NCBI RefSeq assembly: GCF_035581365.1
Contig: NZ_CP141590.1
Span: forward strand, 2,414,001-2,478,000
Reading direction: 5' to 3'
DNA: 64,000 bases
Source: Tsuneonella sp. CC-YZS046
GTDB lineage: Bacteria; Pseudomonadota; Alphaproteobacteria; Sphingomonadales; Sphingomonadaceae
Positions within the stretch are counted from its first letter, which is position 1; every line of letters starts with the position of its first letter. Below are positions 52,204 through 61,222 of this stretch, in pieces. The position numbers were made by a program, and so were the translations under genes. A model generated the notes under the pieces. It was not told where the DNA came from and ran no database searches. It was given only the letters and a program-made list of their open reading frames with translations.

Positions 52204-52974
52204 ATGCCCTTGCATTTCGAAGCCTTCGAACTGAGCGCCCTCCTTCCTTTCATTGCCATAGGCTTCGCCGCGCAATTGGTCGACGGCGCGCTGGGCATGG
52301 CCTTCGGCGTGATTTCCAGCACCATGATGGTGGGGGTGATGGGCCTGCCGCCGGCGGTGGCCTCGCAGCGCGTGCATATGGTGGAATGCTTCACCACCGC
52401 GACATCGGGTATCAGCCACCTGCTGCATGGCAATATCGACAAGCGGCTGTTCTTCCGCCTGCTCATTCCCGGGGTGATCGGCGGCCTGCTGGGCGCCTAT
52501 GTGCTCAGCTCGCTCGACGCCGCCGTGGTGAAGCCCTTCGTGCTGGCCTATCTCTGCGCGATCGGCCTCTACATCCTCTGGCGCGGGCTGTTCTATCCGC
52601 CCAAGATCAAGGAAGCCAAGCTGATCGCCCCGCTGGGCCTTTTCGGCGGCTTCCTGGATGCGGCGGGCGGCGGCGGCTGGGGGCCGGTGGTCACGTCCAA
52701 CCTGCTGATCCAGGGCGCCGACCCGCGCAAGGTCGTGGGCACGGTCAATTCCGTGGAATTCTTCCTGACGGTGACCATCTCGGCCACCTTCATCTATCAT
52801 CTGGGCATAGCCGACCTCGCCGGCGCGACGCTGGGCCTGCTGATCGGCGGCATATTGGCGGCCCCGCTGGGCGCCTGGGCCGCGAAGCACCTGCCCGCCA
52901 AGCAGATGCTGATCCTGGTGGGCATCGTGCTGACGGTGACGAGCGCCTATGGCGTATCGAGAGCGATCAACTGA
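52204..52974 (+). CDS. TSUP family (TauE/SafE) permease
   Basis: A 256-residue inner-membrane protein with about 8 hydrophobic helices in two halves. The N-terminal G-F-A-A-Q-L-V-D-G-A-L-G-M-A-F-G-V and the repeated G-G-F-L-D-A-A-G-G-G-G-W-G-P-V-V-T-S-N-L are the internal repeats of TSUP transporters. Family members export sulfite, sulfonates or related anions. The substrate is unknown. An AAAGGA site lies close to the ATG. Monocistronic. Confidence 0.92.
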   Translation: MPLHFEAFELSALLPFIAIGFAAQLVDGALGMAFGVISSTMMVGVMGLPPAVASQRVHMVECFTTATSGISHLLHGNIDKRLFFRLLIPGVIGGLLGAYVLSSLDAAVVKPFVLAYLCAIGLYILWRGLFYPPKIKEAKLIAPLGLFGGFLDAAGGGGWGPVVTSNLLIQGADPRKVVGTVNSVEFFLTVTISATFIYHLGIADLAGATLGLLIGGILAAPLGAWAAKHLPAKQMLILVGIVLTVTSAYGVSRAIN

Positions 52975-53002
52975 TCGCGCCGTCCCGCCGAGTTGCGGCT
53001 GG

Positions 53003-53091
53003 AGCCATTGCGAAGCAAGCGGGATCGCTTGCCGAAGCGGAAATCACGGAAAACAGGTAAGTCCCAGGCCCGTTCCGGTCGAACCGGAACG
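53003..53091 (+). repeat. Nested-hairpin repeat, copy B
   Basis: Inner stem GCAAGCG/CGCTTGC is perfect and differs from copy A by a compensatory pair. The outer arm GAAATCAC is present on one side only. It continues with GGAAAACAGGTAAG and a CGTTCCGGTCGAACCGGAACG palindrome core. Lies between the convergent TSUP permease and maeB. Confidence 0.78.
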
Positions 53092-53110
53092 TGCCGGAAC
53101 GTGAACACGG

Positions 53111-55372
53111 TCAGCCCACCACGCCCGCCGCCGCCAGCACCGCCAATTGCAGCACATCGGGCGCGATGGAGGTCATAGGCGCGATCTGCACCGGCTTTTC
53201 CATGCCGATCAGCATCGGGCCGATGGTGGCGTTGCCGCCCAGCTCGCGCAGCAGCTTGGCTGAAACATTGGCCGATTGCAGGCCCGGCATGATGAGCACA
53301 TTGGCCGGCTGCGACAGGCGGCTGAACGGATAATTCGCCATTACCTTGGGATTGAGCGCGGCATCCGGGGCCATCTCGCCTTCATATTCGAAGCCGGGAT
53401 TTTCCGCGTCGAGGATATGGACCGCATCGCGGATGCTTTCCAGCCACTTGCCCGACGGATTGCCGAAGGTCGAGAAGCTGAGGAAGGCCACGCGCGGCTC
53501 ATGCCCCAGCCGCCGCGCCACCGCCGCCGTCTCCTTGGCGATATGGGCCAGTTCCTCGGCGGTCGGCCGTTCGTTGATCGTGGTGTCGGCCAGGAACACC
53601 GTGTAATCCTTGCCGATCATCAGATGGATGCCGAAGGGCAGGTGACCGGGCTTCGGATCGAGCACCAGTTGCACTTCCTTCATCGTCTGGGCGAAGGGGC
53701 GGGTCAGGCCGGAGATCATCGCATCGCCATGGCCCAGCGCCAGCAGGAGCGAGGCGAAGACATTGCGGTCCTGATTGACCATGCGGCGCACGTCGCGCTC
53801 CATGAAACCGCGCCGCTGCAGCCGCTGATACAGATATTGCACCATTTCCGGCACATGGATGGAATCCGCCGAATTCTGGATCTCATAGCTGTCGGGATCG
53901 TCGACCCCCAGTTCCACCAGCTTGTCCAGGACGGCCTGGGTGCGGCCGACCAGGATCGGGTTGCCATATCCGAAATCGCGATACTGGATCGCGGCGCGCA
54001 GGACGACCTCGTCCTCCCCCTCGGCGAAGACCACGCGCTTGGGGTTCTTCTTCAGATCCTCGAACACCTGGGTCAGCACGCTGGTGGTCGGGTTGAGCCG
54101 GGCCTTGAGCGCGGTGCGGTAAGCGTCGAAATCCTCGATCGGCTTCTGGGCGACGCCGGAATCCATCGCGGCCTTGGCCACTGCGGACGAAATCCGCTCG
54201 ATCAGGCGCGGATCGAACGGCGCGGGAATGATGTATTCCGTGCCGAAATGATGGTTGCGGCCATAGGCGGCGGCCACTTCCTCAGGCACGCGCTCGCGCG
54301 CCAGGGCGGCGATCGCTTCGGCCGCCGCAATCTTCATTTCCTCGTTGATCGCGGTCGCCTGCACGTCCAGCGCGCCGCGAAAGATGAAGGGGAAGCCGAG
54401 CACATTGTTGACCTGGTTCGGATAATCCGACCGGCCCGTGGCGACGATGGCGTCGGGCCGCACCTTCTTCGCTTCGGGCGGGGTGATTTCCGGATCGGGA
54501 TTGGCCATGGCGAAGATGATCGGCTTGGGCGCCATCTTCTTCACCATCTCCGCGGTCAGCGCGCCCTTGATCGACAGGCCGAGGAACACGTCCGCCCCGG
54601 CGATGGCGTCGCTCAAAGTCCGGGCGTCGGTGGCGATCGCATGGGCAGACTTGAACTGGTCCACATTGTCGCGGCCGATATAGATCACACCCTTGCTGTC
54701 GCACATCGTCACGTTTTCGTGGCGCACGCCCATCGACTTGATCAGCGAGGTGCAGGCGATGGCGGACGCGCCGGCCCCGTTCACCACCACCTTGACATCG
54801 CCCAGCTTGCGGCCGGTGAGGTGGCAGGCATTGATCAGGCCGGCGGCGGCGATAATCGCGGTGCCGTGCTGGTCGTCATGCATCACCGGGATCTTCATCC
54901 GCTCGCGCAGGGCCTGCTCGATGATGAAGCATTCCGGGGCCTTGATGTCTTCCAGATTGATGCCGCCGAAGCTCGGCTCCATCAGCGCCACGGCATTGAC
55001 GAAGGCGTCCGGGTCCTCCGTATCCAGCTCGATGTCGATCGAATCCACATCGGCGAAGCGCTTGAACAGCACCGCCTTGCCTTCCATCACCGGCTTGGAG
55101 GCGAGCGCGCCGAGATTGCCCATGCCGAGGATCGCGGTGCCGTTGGAGATCACGGCGACCAGATTGGCCCGGGCGGTGTAGATCGCCGCCTTGGACGGAT
55201 CGGCGGCAATCGCCTCCACCGGCGCGGCGACGCCGGGGGAATAGGCCAGGCTGAGATCGCGCTGCGTCGCCATCGGCTTGGACGCGATGATCTCGATCTT
55301 CCCGGGGCGGATCGTCTCGTGGTAAAACAGCGCCTCACGTTCGGTGAAGCGAAGCTTGTTGTCTTCAGCCAA
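53111..55372 (-). CDS. maeB: NADP-dependent malic enzyme (MaeB type)
   Basis: A 753-residue fusion. The N-terminal malic enzyme domain (about 1-425) has S-L-A-Y-S-P-G-V-A-A-P, the M-G-N-L-G-A-L-A-S-K-P-V-M-E-G-K motif, H-D-D-Q-H-G-T-A and the N-G-A-G-A-S-A-I-A nucleotide-binding region. The C-terminal phosphotransacetylase-like domain (about 430-753) is regulatory in this class. It decarboxylates malate to pyruvate. I read the start as TTG (M-A-E-D-N-K-L-R-F-T), with AAGGAGAA 7-8 bases upstream; no ATG is available nearby. Divergent from mutS with 122 bp between. Confidence 0.95.
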   Translation of the reverse strand: MAEDNKLRFTEREALFYHETIRPGKIEIIASKPMATQRDLSLAYSPGVAAPVEAIAADPSKAAIYTARANLVAVISNGTAILGMGNLGALASKPVMEGKAVLFKRFADVDSIDIELDTEDPDAFVNAVALMEPSFGGINLEDIKAPECFIIEQALRERMKIPVMHDDQHGTAIIAAAGLINACHLTGRKLGDVKVVVNGAGASAIACTSLIKSMGVRHENVTMCDSKGVIYIGRDNVDQFKSAHAIATDARTLSDAIAGADVFLGLSIKGALTAEMVKKMAPKPIIFAMANPDPEITPPEAKKVRPDAIVATGRSDYPNQVNNVLGFPFIFRGALDVQATAINEEMKIAAAEAIAALARERVPEEVAAAYGRNHHFGTEYIIPAPFDPRLIERISSAVAKAAMDSGVAQKPIEDFDAYRTALKARLNPTTSVLTQVFEDLKKNPKRVVFAEGEDEVVLRAAIQYRDFGYGNPILVGRTQAVLDKLVELGVDDPDSYEIQNSADSIHVPEMVQYLYQRLQRRGFMERDVRRMVNQDRNVFASLLLALGHGDAMISGLTRPFAQTMKEVQLVLDPKPGHLPFGIHLMIGKDYTVFLADTTINERPTAEELAHIAKETAAVARRLGHEPRVAFLSFSTFGNPSGKWLESIRDAVHILDAENPGFEYEGEMAPDAALNPKVMANYPFSRLSQPANVLIMPGLQSANVSAKLLRELGGNATIGPMLIGMEKPVQIAPMTSIAPDVLQLAVLAAAGVVG

Positions 55373-55494
55373 GCGGATTCTCCTTGATTCAATCGGCCAC
55401 TAGGCGCTGGCGGGCGCGCCCGCAACGGTTTGATCGGGGGAAAGCGTAGAGGCCACGCTTTCCGAATCGCCCACTGACCCGCTAACCCGCTCGC

Positions 55495-58101
55495 ATGGCA
55501 GGCGGTGCGACCCCGATGATGGCGCAATATTTCGCGCTGAAGGAACAGGCGGGCGATTGCCTGCTGTTCTATCGCATGGGCGATTTCTTCGAATTGTTCT
55601 TCGAGGATGCGCGCAAGGCCGCAGGCGTGCTGGACATCGCGCTGACCACGCGGGGGGAGCATGACGGGCAGCCCGTGCCGATGTGCGGCGTGCCGGTCCA
55701 TGCGGCGGAAAACTATCTCGCCCGGCTGATCAAGGCGGGCTGCCGGGTCGCCGTGGCCGAGCAGGTCGAAACGCCGGAGGAAGCGAAGAAGCGGGGCGGA
55801 TCGAAAGCACTGGTGAGCCGCGACATCGTGCGTTTCGTCACGGCCGGGACGCTGACCGAGGAAGCGCTGCTCGAGCCGCGCCGCGCCAACCTGCTGGTGG
55901 CGGTGTGCGACCTGCGCGGGATCGTCGGCATCGCCGCCTGCGACATCTCGACCGGGCGGATGGAGCTGGAGGAATGCCCACCCGACCGGCTGGGGGCCGC
56001 GCTCGCCCGGCTCGGCGCCAGCGAGATCGTGGCGCCCGAAGCCTGGGCGGACCGGCCCGCCGCCGCGGTGCCCCGGCCCCATGCCGATTTTTCCAGCGAT
56101 GACGGGGAAAGGCGGTTGAAGACGGTCCACGGCGTCGCCACGCTGGACGGGTTCGGCCAGTTCAGCCGCGCCATGCTGGCGGCGGCGGGCGGGCTGATCG
56201 CCTATCTCGACCATGCCGGGCGCGGCAAGCTGCCGCTGCTGCTGCCCCCGGTCGCCAGCAGCGGGGACGAACGCCTCGCCATGGACGAGGCCACGCGCGC
56301 CAGCCTGGAGATACTCGTTTCCCAGCAGGGCGCGCGGCAAGGCAGCCTGATCGCGGCGGTGGACCGCTGCGTGACCGGCGCGGGCGCGCGCCAGCTGGCG
56401 GAGGACCTCGGCGCGCCGCTGACCGACGCCGATGCGATCAGGCGACGGCTGGAGCTGGTCGGCTGGCTGCATGACGATCCGCTGCTGCGCGGCGACCTGC
56501 GCGCGGCGCTGCGCGGCCTGCCCGATCTCGGCCGCGCGCTGGGCCGGGTGGTGGCCGGGCGCGGCTCCCCCCGCGACCTGGGCCAGATCCGCGACGGCCT
56601 GGCCGAAGCGCGGCAGGTCCGCGAGCAGGTGCAGGGCAGGCCCGATCGCCCCGCCCTGCTCGAAGAACTGCTGCCCGCGCTGGAAGGGCATGGCGCGCTG
56701 GTCGACCTGCTGGGCCGGGCGCTGGTGCCCTCCCCGCCCACCGAGCGCGGCCAGGGCGGCTTCATCGCGGAAGGCTATGACGCCGCGCTGGACGAATTGC
56801 GCAAGGTGTCGGGCAATGCGCGCCGGGCCATCGCCGCGCTGGAGGCGCGCTATCGCGAGGAAACCGGCATCGCCACGCTGAAGATCAGGCACAATGGCGT
56901 GCTCGGCTATTTCATCGAGGTCCCCGCCCGGCATGGCGACGCGCTGATGGCGCCGGACAGCGGCTTTACCCACCGGCAGACCATGGCCGGCGCGGTGCGC
57001 TTCAACTCGCTCTCGCTGCATGAGGAGGCCAGCCGCATCGCGGAGGCAGGCGGCCATGCGCTCGCCGCCGAGGAGGCCCATTTCGAGGAGCTGGTCGCGG
57101 CCACCATCGCCGCCAGCCACGCCATCGCCGCCACCGCCGCCGCGCTCGCCCGGATCGACGTCGCCGCCGGGCTGGCGGAGCGGGCGGCGGAAGGGGGCTG
57201 GTGCCGCCCCGAGATCGCCGAAGAATGCTGCCTCGAAATCGAAGGCGGCCGCCATCCGGTGGTGGAAACCGCGCTGGCGGCCGGCGGCGCCCGCTTCGTC
57301 GCCAATGACTGCACCCTGGCCTCGCAAGACCGGCTGTGGCTGATCGGCGGGCCGAACATGGGCGGCAAGTCCACCTTCCTGCGCCAGAACGCGCTGATCG
57401 TGCTGCTGGCGCAGTCCGGGGCCTTCGTGCCCGCCTCAAGGGCGGTTGTGGGCCTTGTGGACCGCCTGTTCAGCCGCGTCGGCGCGTCCGACAATCTCGC
57501 CCGGGGCCGCTCCACCTTCATGGTGGAAATGGTGGAAACCGCGGCCATTCTCACCCAGGCGACGGAGCGCAGCTTCGTCATCCTCGACGAGGTCGGGCGC
57601 GGCACCTCCACCTATGACGGGCTGGCGCTGGCCTGGGCGGTGGTGGAAGCGGTGCATGAACGCAACCGCTGCCGCTGCCTGTTCGCCACCCATTATCACG
57701 AGCTTTCCCGCCTGGCCGAAAGCTGCGAGGCGCTGTCGCTGCACCATGTCCGCGCGCGCGAATGGAAAGGCGATCTCGTGCTGCTGCACGAAGTGGCGGA
57801 AGGCCCGGCGGACCGCAGCTATGGCCTGGCCGTGGCGCGGCTGGCCGGGGTGCCGAAGGAAGTGGTCGCGCGCGCCAAATCCGTGCTCGACCGGCTCGAG
57901 AAGGGCCGCGCCGAAACCGGCGGGCTGGCGGCCGGGCTGGGCGATCTGCCGCTGTTCGCCGCAGCGGCGGAAGCGGTGGCGGAACAGCGCGACGGCCTGC
58001 GGGAAAAGCTGCAGGCGCTCGACATCGATGCGCTCTCCCCGCGCGAGGCGCTGGACCTGCTCTATGCATTGAAAAACGAGGCGGCGGCCACGGAAAGTTA
58101 A
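55495..58101 (+). CDS. mutS: DNA mismatch repair protein MutS
   Basis: An 868-residue MutS. The mismatch-reading motif F-F-E in Y-R-M-G-D-F-F-E-L-F is intact, as are the connector and lever domains, Walker A G-P-N-M-G-G-K-S-T, Walker B V-I-L-D-E-V-G-R-G-T-S-T-Y-D-G-L-A, and the helix-turn-helix near the C-terminus. It recognises mismatches and recruits MutL. No ribosome site is obvious at this ATG; an ATG-ATG pair seven codons in (M-M-A-Q-Y-F) is an alternative start. Confidence 0.97.
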   Translation: MAGGATPMMAQYFALKEQAGDCLLFYRMGDFFELFFEDARKAAGVLDIALTTRGEHDGQPVPMCGVPVHAAENYLARLIKAGCRVAVAEQVETPEEAKKRGGSKALVSRDIVRFVTAGTLTEEALLEPRRANLLVAVCDLRGIVGIAACDISTGRMELEECPPDRLGAALARLGASEIVAPEAWADRPAAAVPRPHADFSSDDGERRLKTVHGVATLDGFGQFSRAMLAAAGGLIAYLDHAGRGKLPLLLPPVASSGDERLAMDEATRASLEILVSQQGARQGSLIAAVDRCVTGAGARQLAEDLGAPLTDADAIRRRLELVGWLHDDPLLRGDLRAALRGLPDLGRALGRVVAGRGSPRDLGQIRDGLAEARQVREQVQGRPDRPALLEELLPALEGHGALVDLLGRALVPSPPTERGQGGFIAEGYDAALDELRKVSGNARRAIAALEARYREETGIATLKIRHNGVLGYFIEVPARHGDALMAPDSGFTHRQTMAGAVRFNSLSLHEEASRIAEAGGHALAAEEAHFEELVAATIAASHAIAATAAALARIDVAAGLAERAAEGGWCRPEIAEECCLEIEGGRHPVVETALAAGGARFVANDCTLASQDRLWLIGGPNMGGKSTFLRQNALIVLLAQSGAFVPASRAVVGLVDRLFSRVGASDNLARGRSTFMVEMVETAAILTQATERSFVILDEVGRGTSTYDGLALAWAVVEAVHERNRCRCLFATHYHELSRLAESCEALSLHHVRAREWKGDLVLLHEVAEGPADRSYGLAVARLAGVPKEVVARAKSVLDRLEKGRAETGGLAAGLGDLPLFAAAAEAVAEQRDGLREKLQALDIDALSPREALDLLYALKNEAAATES

Positions 58102-58124
58102 CCGCTTTCCCCTATGGCGAGGGC

Positions 58125-58487
58125 ATGTCGCAGATCCTGTTCAAGAACCGCTGGTTCGCCGCGATTTTCGCCGGCATGACGCTGCTTTCAGTGGCGATCT
58201 TCACGGGCGAGGGCGGCCAGGGCGATGTGCTGACCGGCATGGCCGATGGCCTGCGCGAGCAGCGGGAAGATCTGGAGAAGCCCAGCGATCCGGTGCCGGT
58301 GGTGCTGGAAGAAAGCCCGCAGCCCGAAGCCCAGCCGGTGGAATTCGTGCCGGACGAGGAGCTGATCGACGACGGCGACGGCATGGACAGTTCCGGCGAC
58401 GAGGGCGGGGACGCGGATTCCGACGGCGAAGCCATGGACGAATCCGGCGACGGCGCCGTCGTCACCTATGGCGACCAGATCGATTGA
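58125..58487 (+). CDS. Membrane-anchored acidic hypothetical protein
   Basis: A 120-residue protein with one hydrophobic segment (about 9-27, F-A-A-I-F-A-G-M-T-L-L-S-V-A-I-F) and a long, strongly acidic tail rich in Asp, Glu, Gly and Ser (about 70-118), probably periplasmic and disordered. The central part has Pro/Val/Glu-rich stretches. The ATG has GCGAGGG upstream and lies 24 bp after mutS, so it is probably in the same transcript. I do not recognise a named family. The acidic tail might bind cations or basic partners; that is speculation. Confidence 0.72.
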   Translation: MSQILFKNRWFAAIFAGMTLLSVAIFTGEGGQGDVLTGMADGLREQREDLEKPSDPVPVVLEESPQPEAQPVEFVPDEELIDDGDGMDSSGDEGGDADSDGEAMDESGDGAVVTYGDQID

Positions 58488-58499
58488 GCTGACGCGCGC

Positions 58500-59369
58500 T
58501 CAGCGGGTGGGAACCGGCTTCTCCCCCGAATAATCGTAGAAGCCGCGCCCCGACTTGCGGCCCGTCCAGCCCGCTTCGACATATTTGCGCAGCAGCGGGG
58601 CCGGGCGATACTTGTCCTCGCCAGTGGTTTCGTGCAGCACCTTCATGATCTCCAGCAAGGTGTCCAGGCCCACGAAATCGGACAGTTCCAGCGGCCCCAT
58701 CGGATGATTGAGGCCCAGCTTGCAGCCCTGGTCGATGTCCAGCACGCTGCCCGTCCCCTGCCCCAGCACGAAGATCGCCTCGTTCAGCATGGGGCACAGG
58801 ATGCGATTGACGACGAAGGCCGGCTCGTCCCCGGCATGAACCACCGTCTTGCCGATTTTCTCCGCGAAGGCGCGGACCCGCTCCACCGTGCCGGGGCTGG
58901 TGGCAAGGCCGGGAATGACCTCCACCAGCTTCATCACCGGCACGGGATTGAAGAAGTGGATGCCGATGAACCGCGCGGGGTCCGGGCTGGCGGCTGCCAT
59001 GCGGGTGATCGGGATCGAGCTGGTGTTGCTGGCCAGGATCGCGTCCGCGCCCAGCACTTCGCCGACCGAGGCGAAGATTTGGCGCTTGATGTCCTCGCGC
59101 TCGGTCGCCGCCTCGATAATCAGCTGGGCATCGGCCATGCCGGAATAATCGCCCGCCGTGGCGATGCGGCCCACGGCGGCGTCCGCATCATCCGCGCCGA
59201 GCTTGCCCTTTTCGACCAGCTTTTCCAGCATTCCGGCGATCCGCGCCCTGGCCTTGTCGGCAATCGCAACGTCGATATCGGCCAGGACGACGTCCATTCC
59301 CGCCTGGGCCACCGTCTGGGCGATGCCCGTGCCCATCAGCCCCGCTCCGATCACCCCGACCTTGCGCAT
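58500..59369 (-). CDS. 3-hydroxyacyl-CoA (3-hydroxybutyryl-CoA) dehydrogenase
   Basis: A 289-residue NAD(P)-dependent dehydrogenase. The N-terminal Rossmann motif V-G-V-I-G-A-G-L-M-G-T-G-I-A-Q, the A-I-L-A-S-N-T-S-S-I-P-I-T region, the H-F-F-N-P-V-P-V-M-K-L-V-E-V catalytic His segment and E-P-A-F-V-V-N-R are all present. Length and composition match PaaH/Hbd-type stand-alone enzymes. The start is the ATG giving M-R-K-V-G-V-I-G, with AAGGAA upstream. Last gene of a minus-strand cluster gluQ / twin-TM / PduO-type / hbd-type. Roles in short-chain acyl-CoA or polyhydroxybutyrate metabolism are plausible. Confidence 0.93.
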   Translation of the reverse strand: MRKVGVIGAGLMGTGIAQTVAQAGMDVVLADIDVAIADKARARIAGMLEKLVEKGKLGADDADAAVGRIATAGDYSGMADAQLIIEAATEREDIKRQIFASVGEVLGADAILASNTSSIPITRMAAASPDPARFIGIHFFNPVPVMKLVEVIPGLATSPGTVERVRAFAEKIGKTVVHAGDEPAFVVNRILCPMLNEAIFVLGQGTGSVLDIDQGCKLGLNHPMGPLELSDFVGLDTLLEIMKVLHETTGEDKYRPAPLLRKYVEAGWTGRKSGRGFYDYSGEKPVPTR

Positions 59370-59441
59370 CGACCCGTTCCTTTCCAAAATGAGGGAAAGA
59401 CCGCTTGTTAGCGCCTGCACACAAGGCTGGCCAGCGCCGGT

Positions 59442-60011
59442 TTAGCGATTGGCGCCGGGAACCCAGCGGACATCGGCCGCGCCATTGTCGTTGAGGACGC
59501 GGGCCAGCACGAACAGATAATCGGACAGCCGGTTGATATAGGCCAGCGCCGCCGGATTGGCCGGTTCATCGGCAATCAGGGCGACGACCTTGCGCTCGGC
59601 CCGCCGCACCGAGGCCCGGGCGACATGCACCCGCGCCGCCGCCTCGCTGCCGCCCGGCAGGATGAAGCTGGTCAGGGGCTGCAGATCCTCGTTCAATCGG
59701 TCTATCGCCTGCTCCAGCCATTCGACCTGGGCTGGAACGATCCGCAGCACCATTTCGGACGGCGCGAAATCCTGGCCGGGCGTGGCAAGGTCCGCGCCAA
59801 GATCGAACAGGTCGTTCTGGATGCGGGCGATCGCCGCGCCATGCGCGTTGCCCGCCAGCGCCGTGGAGGCAAGACCCAGCGCGCTGTTCGCCTCGTCCAC
59901 CGCGCCGATCGCTTCCATCCGGGCCGCGTGTTTCGGGCAGCGTGAACCGTCGACGAGGCCGGTCGTGCCGTCATCGCCGGTGCGCGTATAGATCTTGTTG
60001 AGCTTTACCAC
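59442..60011 (-). CDS. Cob(I)alamin adenosyltransferase, PduO type
   Basis: A 189-residue adenosyltransferase that makes adenosylcobalamin. N-terminal K-I-Y-T-R-T-G-D-D-G-T-T-G-L, G-A-V-D-E-A-N-S-A-L-G, Q-N-D-L-F-D-L-G-A-D-L-A, F-I-L-P-G-G-S, R-x-x-x-R-R-A-E-R and N-R-L-S-D-Y-L-F match PduO/MMAB-like enzymes. The start appears to be GTG (M-V-K-L-N-K). It lies 16 bp downstream of the twin-TM gene. Adenosylcobalamin would serve methylmalonyl-CoA mutase, which is not in this window. Confidence 0.93.
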   Translation of the reverse strand: MVKLNKIYTRTGDDGTTGLVDGSRCPKHAARMEAIGAVDEANSALGLASTALAGNAHGAAIARIQNDLFDLGADLATPGQDFAPSEMVLRIVPAQVEWLEQAIDRLNEDLQPLTSFILPGGSEAAARVHVARASVRRAERKVVALIADEPANPAALAYINRLSDYLFVLARVLNDNGAADVRWVPGANR

Positions 60012-60027
60012 GCGCTTGCGGTCAGGC

Positions 60028-60255
60028 TCAATTGTTGATCGCGAGCAGCACCGCCACGACCAGCACGGCCAGCGCCTGATACTTGATGCGGGCGAACATC
60101 ATCTTGTTCTGGCGCAGCTGCATTTCCGTGGCGTGATCGCCGCTGCTCTCGAGATCGAGCTTGGTGCTCTGCAGAAAAGCTATGATCCCGCGCACCAGCG
60201 AAACCACGACCATGATCGTAAGGCCGATCACGAGGATGACGAGCAATGTGTTCAT
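60028..60255 (-). CDS. Twin-transmembrane protein, HIG1-like
   Basis: A 75-residue protein with two hydrophobic helices (about 3-27 and 58-74) separated by a charged loop and the segment R-Q-N-K-M-M-F-A-R-I-K-Y-Q. The Asn...Arg-Ile...Gln spacing recalls the HIG1 domain of respiratory-supercomplex factors, but the match is short. The start overlaps the gluQ stop (ATGA), so translation is coupled to gluQ, and the adenosyltransferase gene follows after 16 bp. From memory this twin-TM / PduO-type / 3-hydroxyacyl-CoA dehydrogenase neighbourhood recurs in Alphaproteobacteria. Function unknown. Confidence 0.75.
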   Translation of the reverse strand: MNTLLVILVIGLTIMVVVSLVRGIIAFLQSTKLDLESSGDHATEMQLRQNKMMFARIKYQALAVLVVAVLLAINN

Positions 60256-61097
60256 GGCGCCCTATGTAGGATGCCGGAAAGCGAAATGCCAGCGGGGAAG
60301 TTGCCGCCGCGCAGCGAGGCCGCCAGCGCCCACCCGTCCTCTCCCGACGCGCGGCGATCCGCGAGCGAAGGCGCGTTGCGCCGCTTCGCCAGCTTCCTGC
60401 CGTCTTCGTCCAGCAGCAGCGGGTGATGGTGCCAGGCCGGCACCGGCAGATCGAGCAGGGCCTGCAGCAGGCGATGGATATGCGTCGCCGCGAACAGGTC
60501 TGCGCCGCGCGTCACCAGCGTGATGCCATCGGCCGCATCGTCCAGCGTGGCGGCAAGGTGGTAGCTGGCCGGGGCATCCTTCCGGAGCAGGACGACATCT
60601 CCGAAAATCTGCGGACGCGCCTGCTGCATTCCGGCGATCCGGTCTTCCCAGGACAGGGGGCCGGTCCGTTCCAGCGCCTTGCCCACATCCAGCCGCCACG
60701 ACACGCCGCCGCCGATCTCGACGGCCCTGTTCCGGCAGGTGCCCGGATAGACCGGGCCATCCGGCCCGATCTCGCGCGCGGCCTGCGCGATCTCCGCCCG
60801 GGTGCAGCGGCAGGGATAGAGCAGCCCCATCTCCTTGAGCCGCTCGCCTGCCTCGGCATAGCGGCCAAGCCGCGCCGACTGGAGCACCTCGCCATCCCAG
60901 GCAAGGCCTAGCCAGGCCAGGTCCGCCCGGAACTCCCCGGCCAGTTCAGGGCGGCTGCGCGCGCCGTCGATGTCCTCGATGCGGAGCAGGAAATCGCCGC
61001 CCGCTTCCCGGGCCAGATCATGCGCGACAATCGCCGCATAGGCATGGCCGAGATGCAGCGAGCCGTTCGGGCTGGGGGCGAAGCGAGTGCGGATCAT
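60252..61097 (-). CDS. gluQ: Glutamyl-Q tRNA(Asp) synthetase
   Basis: A 281-residue GluRS-like enzyme without an anticodon-binding domain; it attaches glutamate to queuosine-34 of tRNA-Asp. The HIGH motif is H-L-G-H in R-F-A-P-S-P-N-G-S-L-H-L-G-H. The zinc ligands C-R-C...C lie in Y-P-C-R-C-T-R-A-E and Y-P-G-T-C-R, and the KMSKS equivalent is K-L-A-K-R. The ATG at 61097 begins M-I-R-T-R-F-A-P. The length is typical. First gene of the four-gene minus-strand cluster. Its presence implies queuosine-modified tRNA in this organism. Confidence 0.94.
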   Translation of the reverse strand: MIRTRFAPSPNGSLHLGHAYAAIVAHDLAREAGGDFLLRIEDIDGARSRPELAGEFRADLAWLGLAWDGEVLQSARLGRYAEAGERLKEMGLLYPCRCTRAEIAQAAREIGPDGPVYPGTCRNRAVEIGGGVSWRLDVGKALERTGPLSWEDRIAGMQQARPQIFGDVVLLRKDAPASYHLAATLDDAADGITLVTRGADLFAATHIHRLLQALLDLPVPAWHHHPLLLDEDGRKLAKRRNAPSLADRRASGEDGWALAASLRGGNFPAGISLSGILHRAP

Positions 61098-61222
61098 GAT
61101 CTGGCCGCTTGTTCTACCGGCAGTCCGGGTCTCGGCAAGTTTCCTGTGGATTGCCAATTCGTAACAGGCTTGACGCATTTCTAAGCAAATGCTCCCCTGC
61201 AGACATCAGGGAGGGCACGCTG

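Noticed and set aside
53276-55387. Long open frame on the plus strand opposite maeB
   Set aside because: Mirror frame of a strongly coding gene; it ends within the maeB promoter and has no recognisable protein features.
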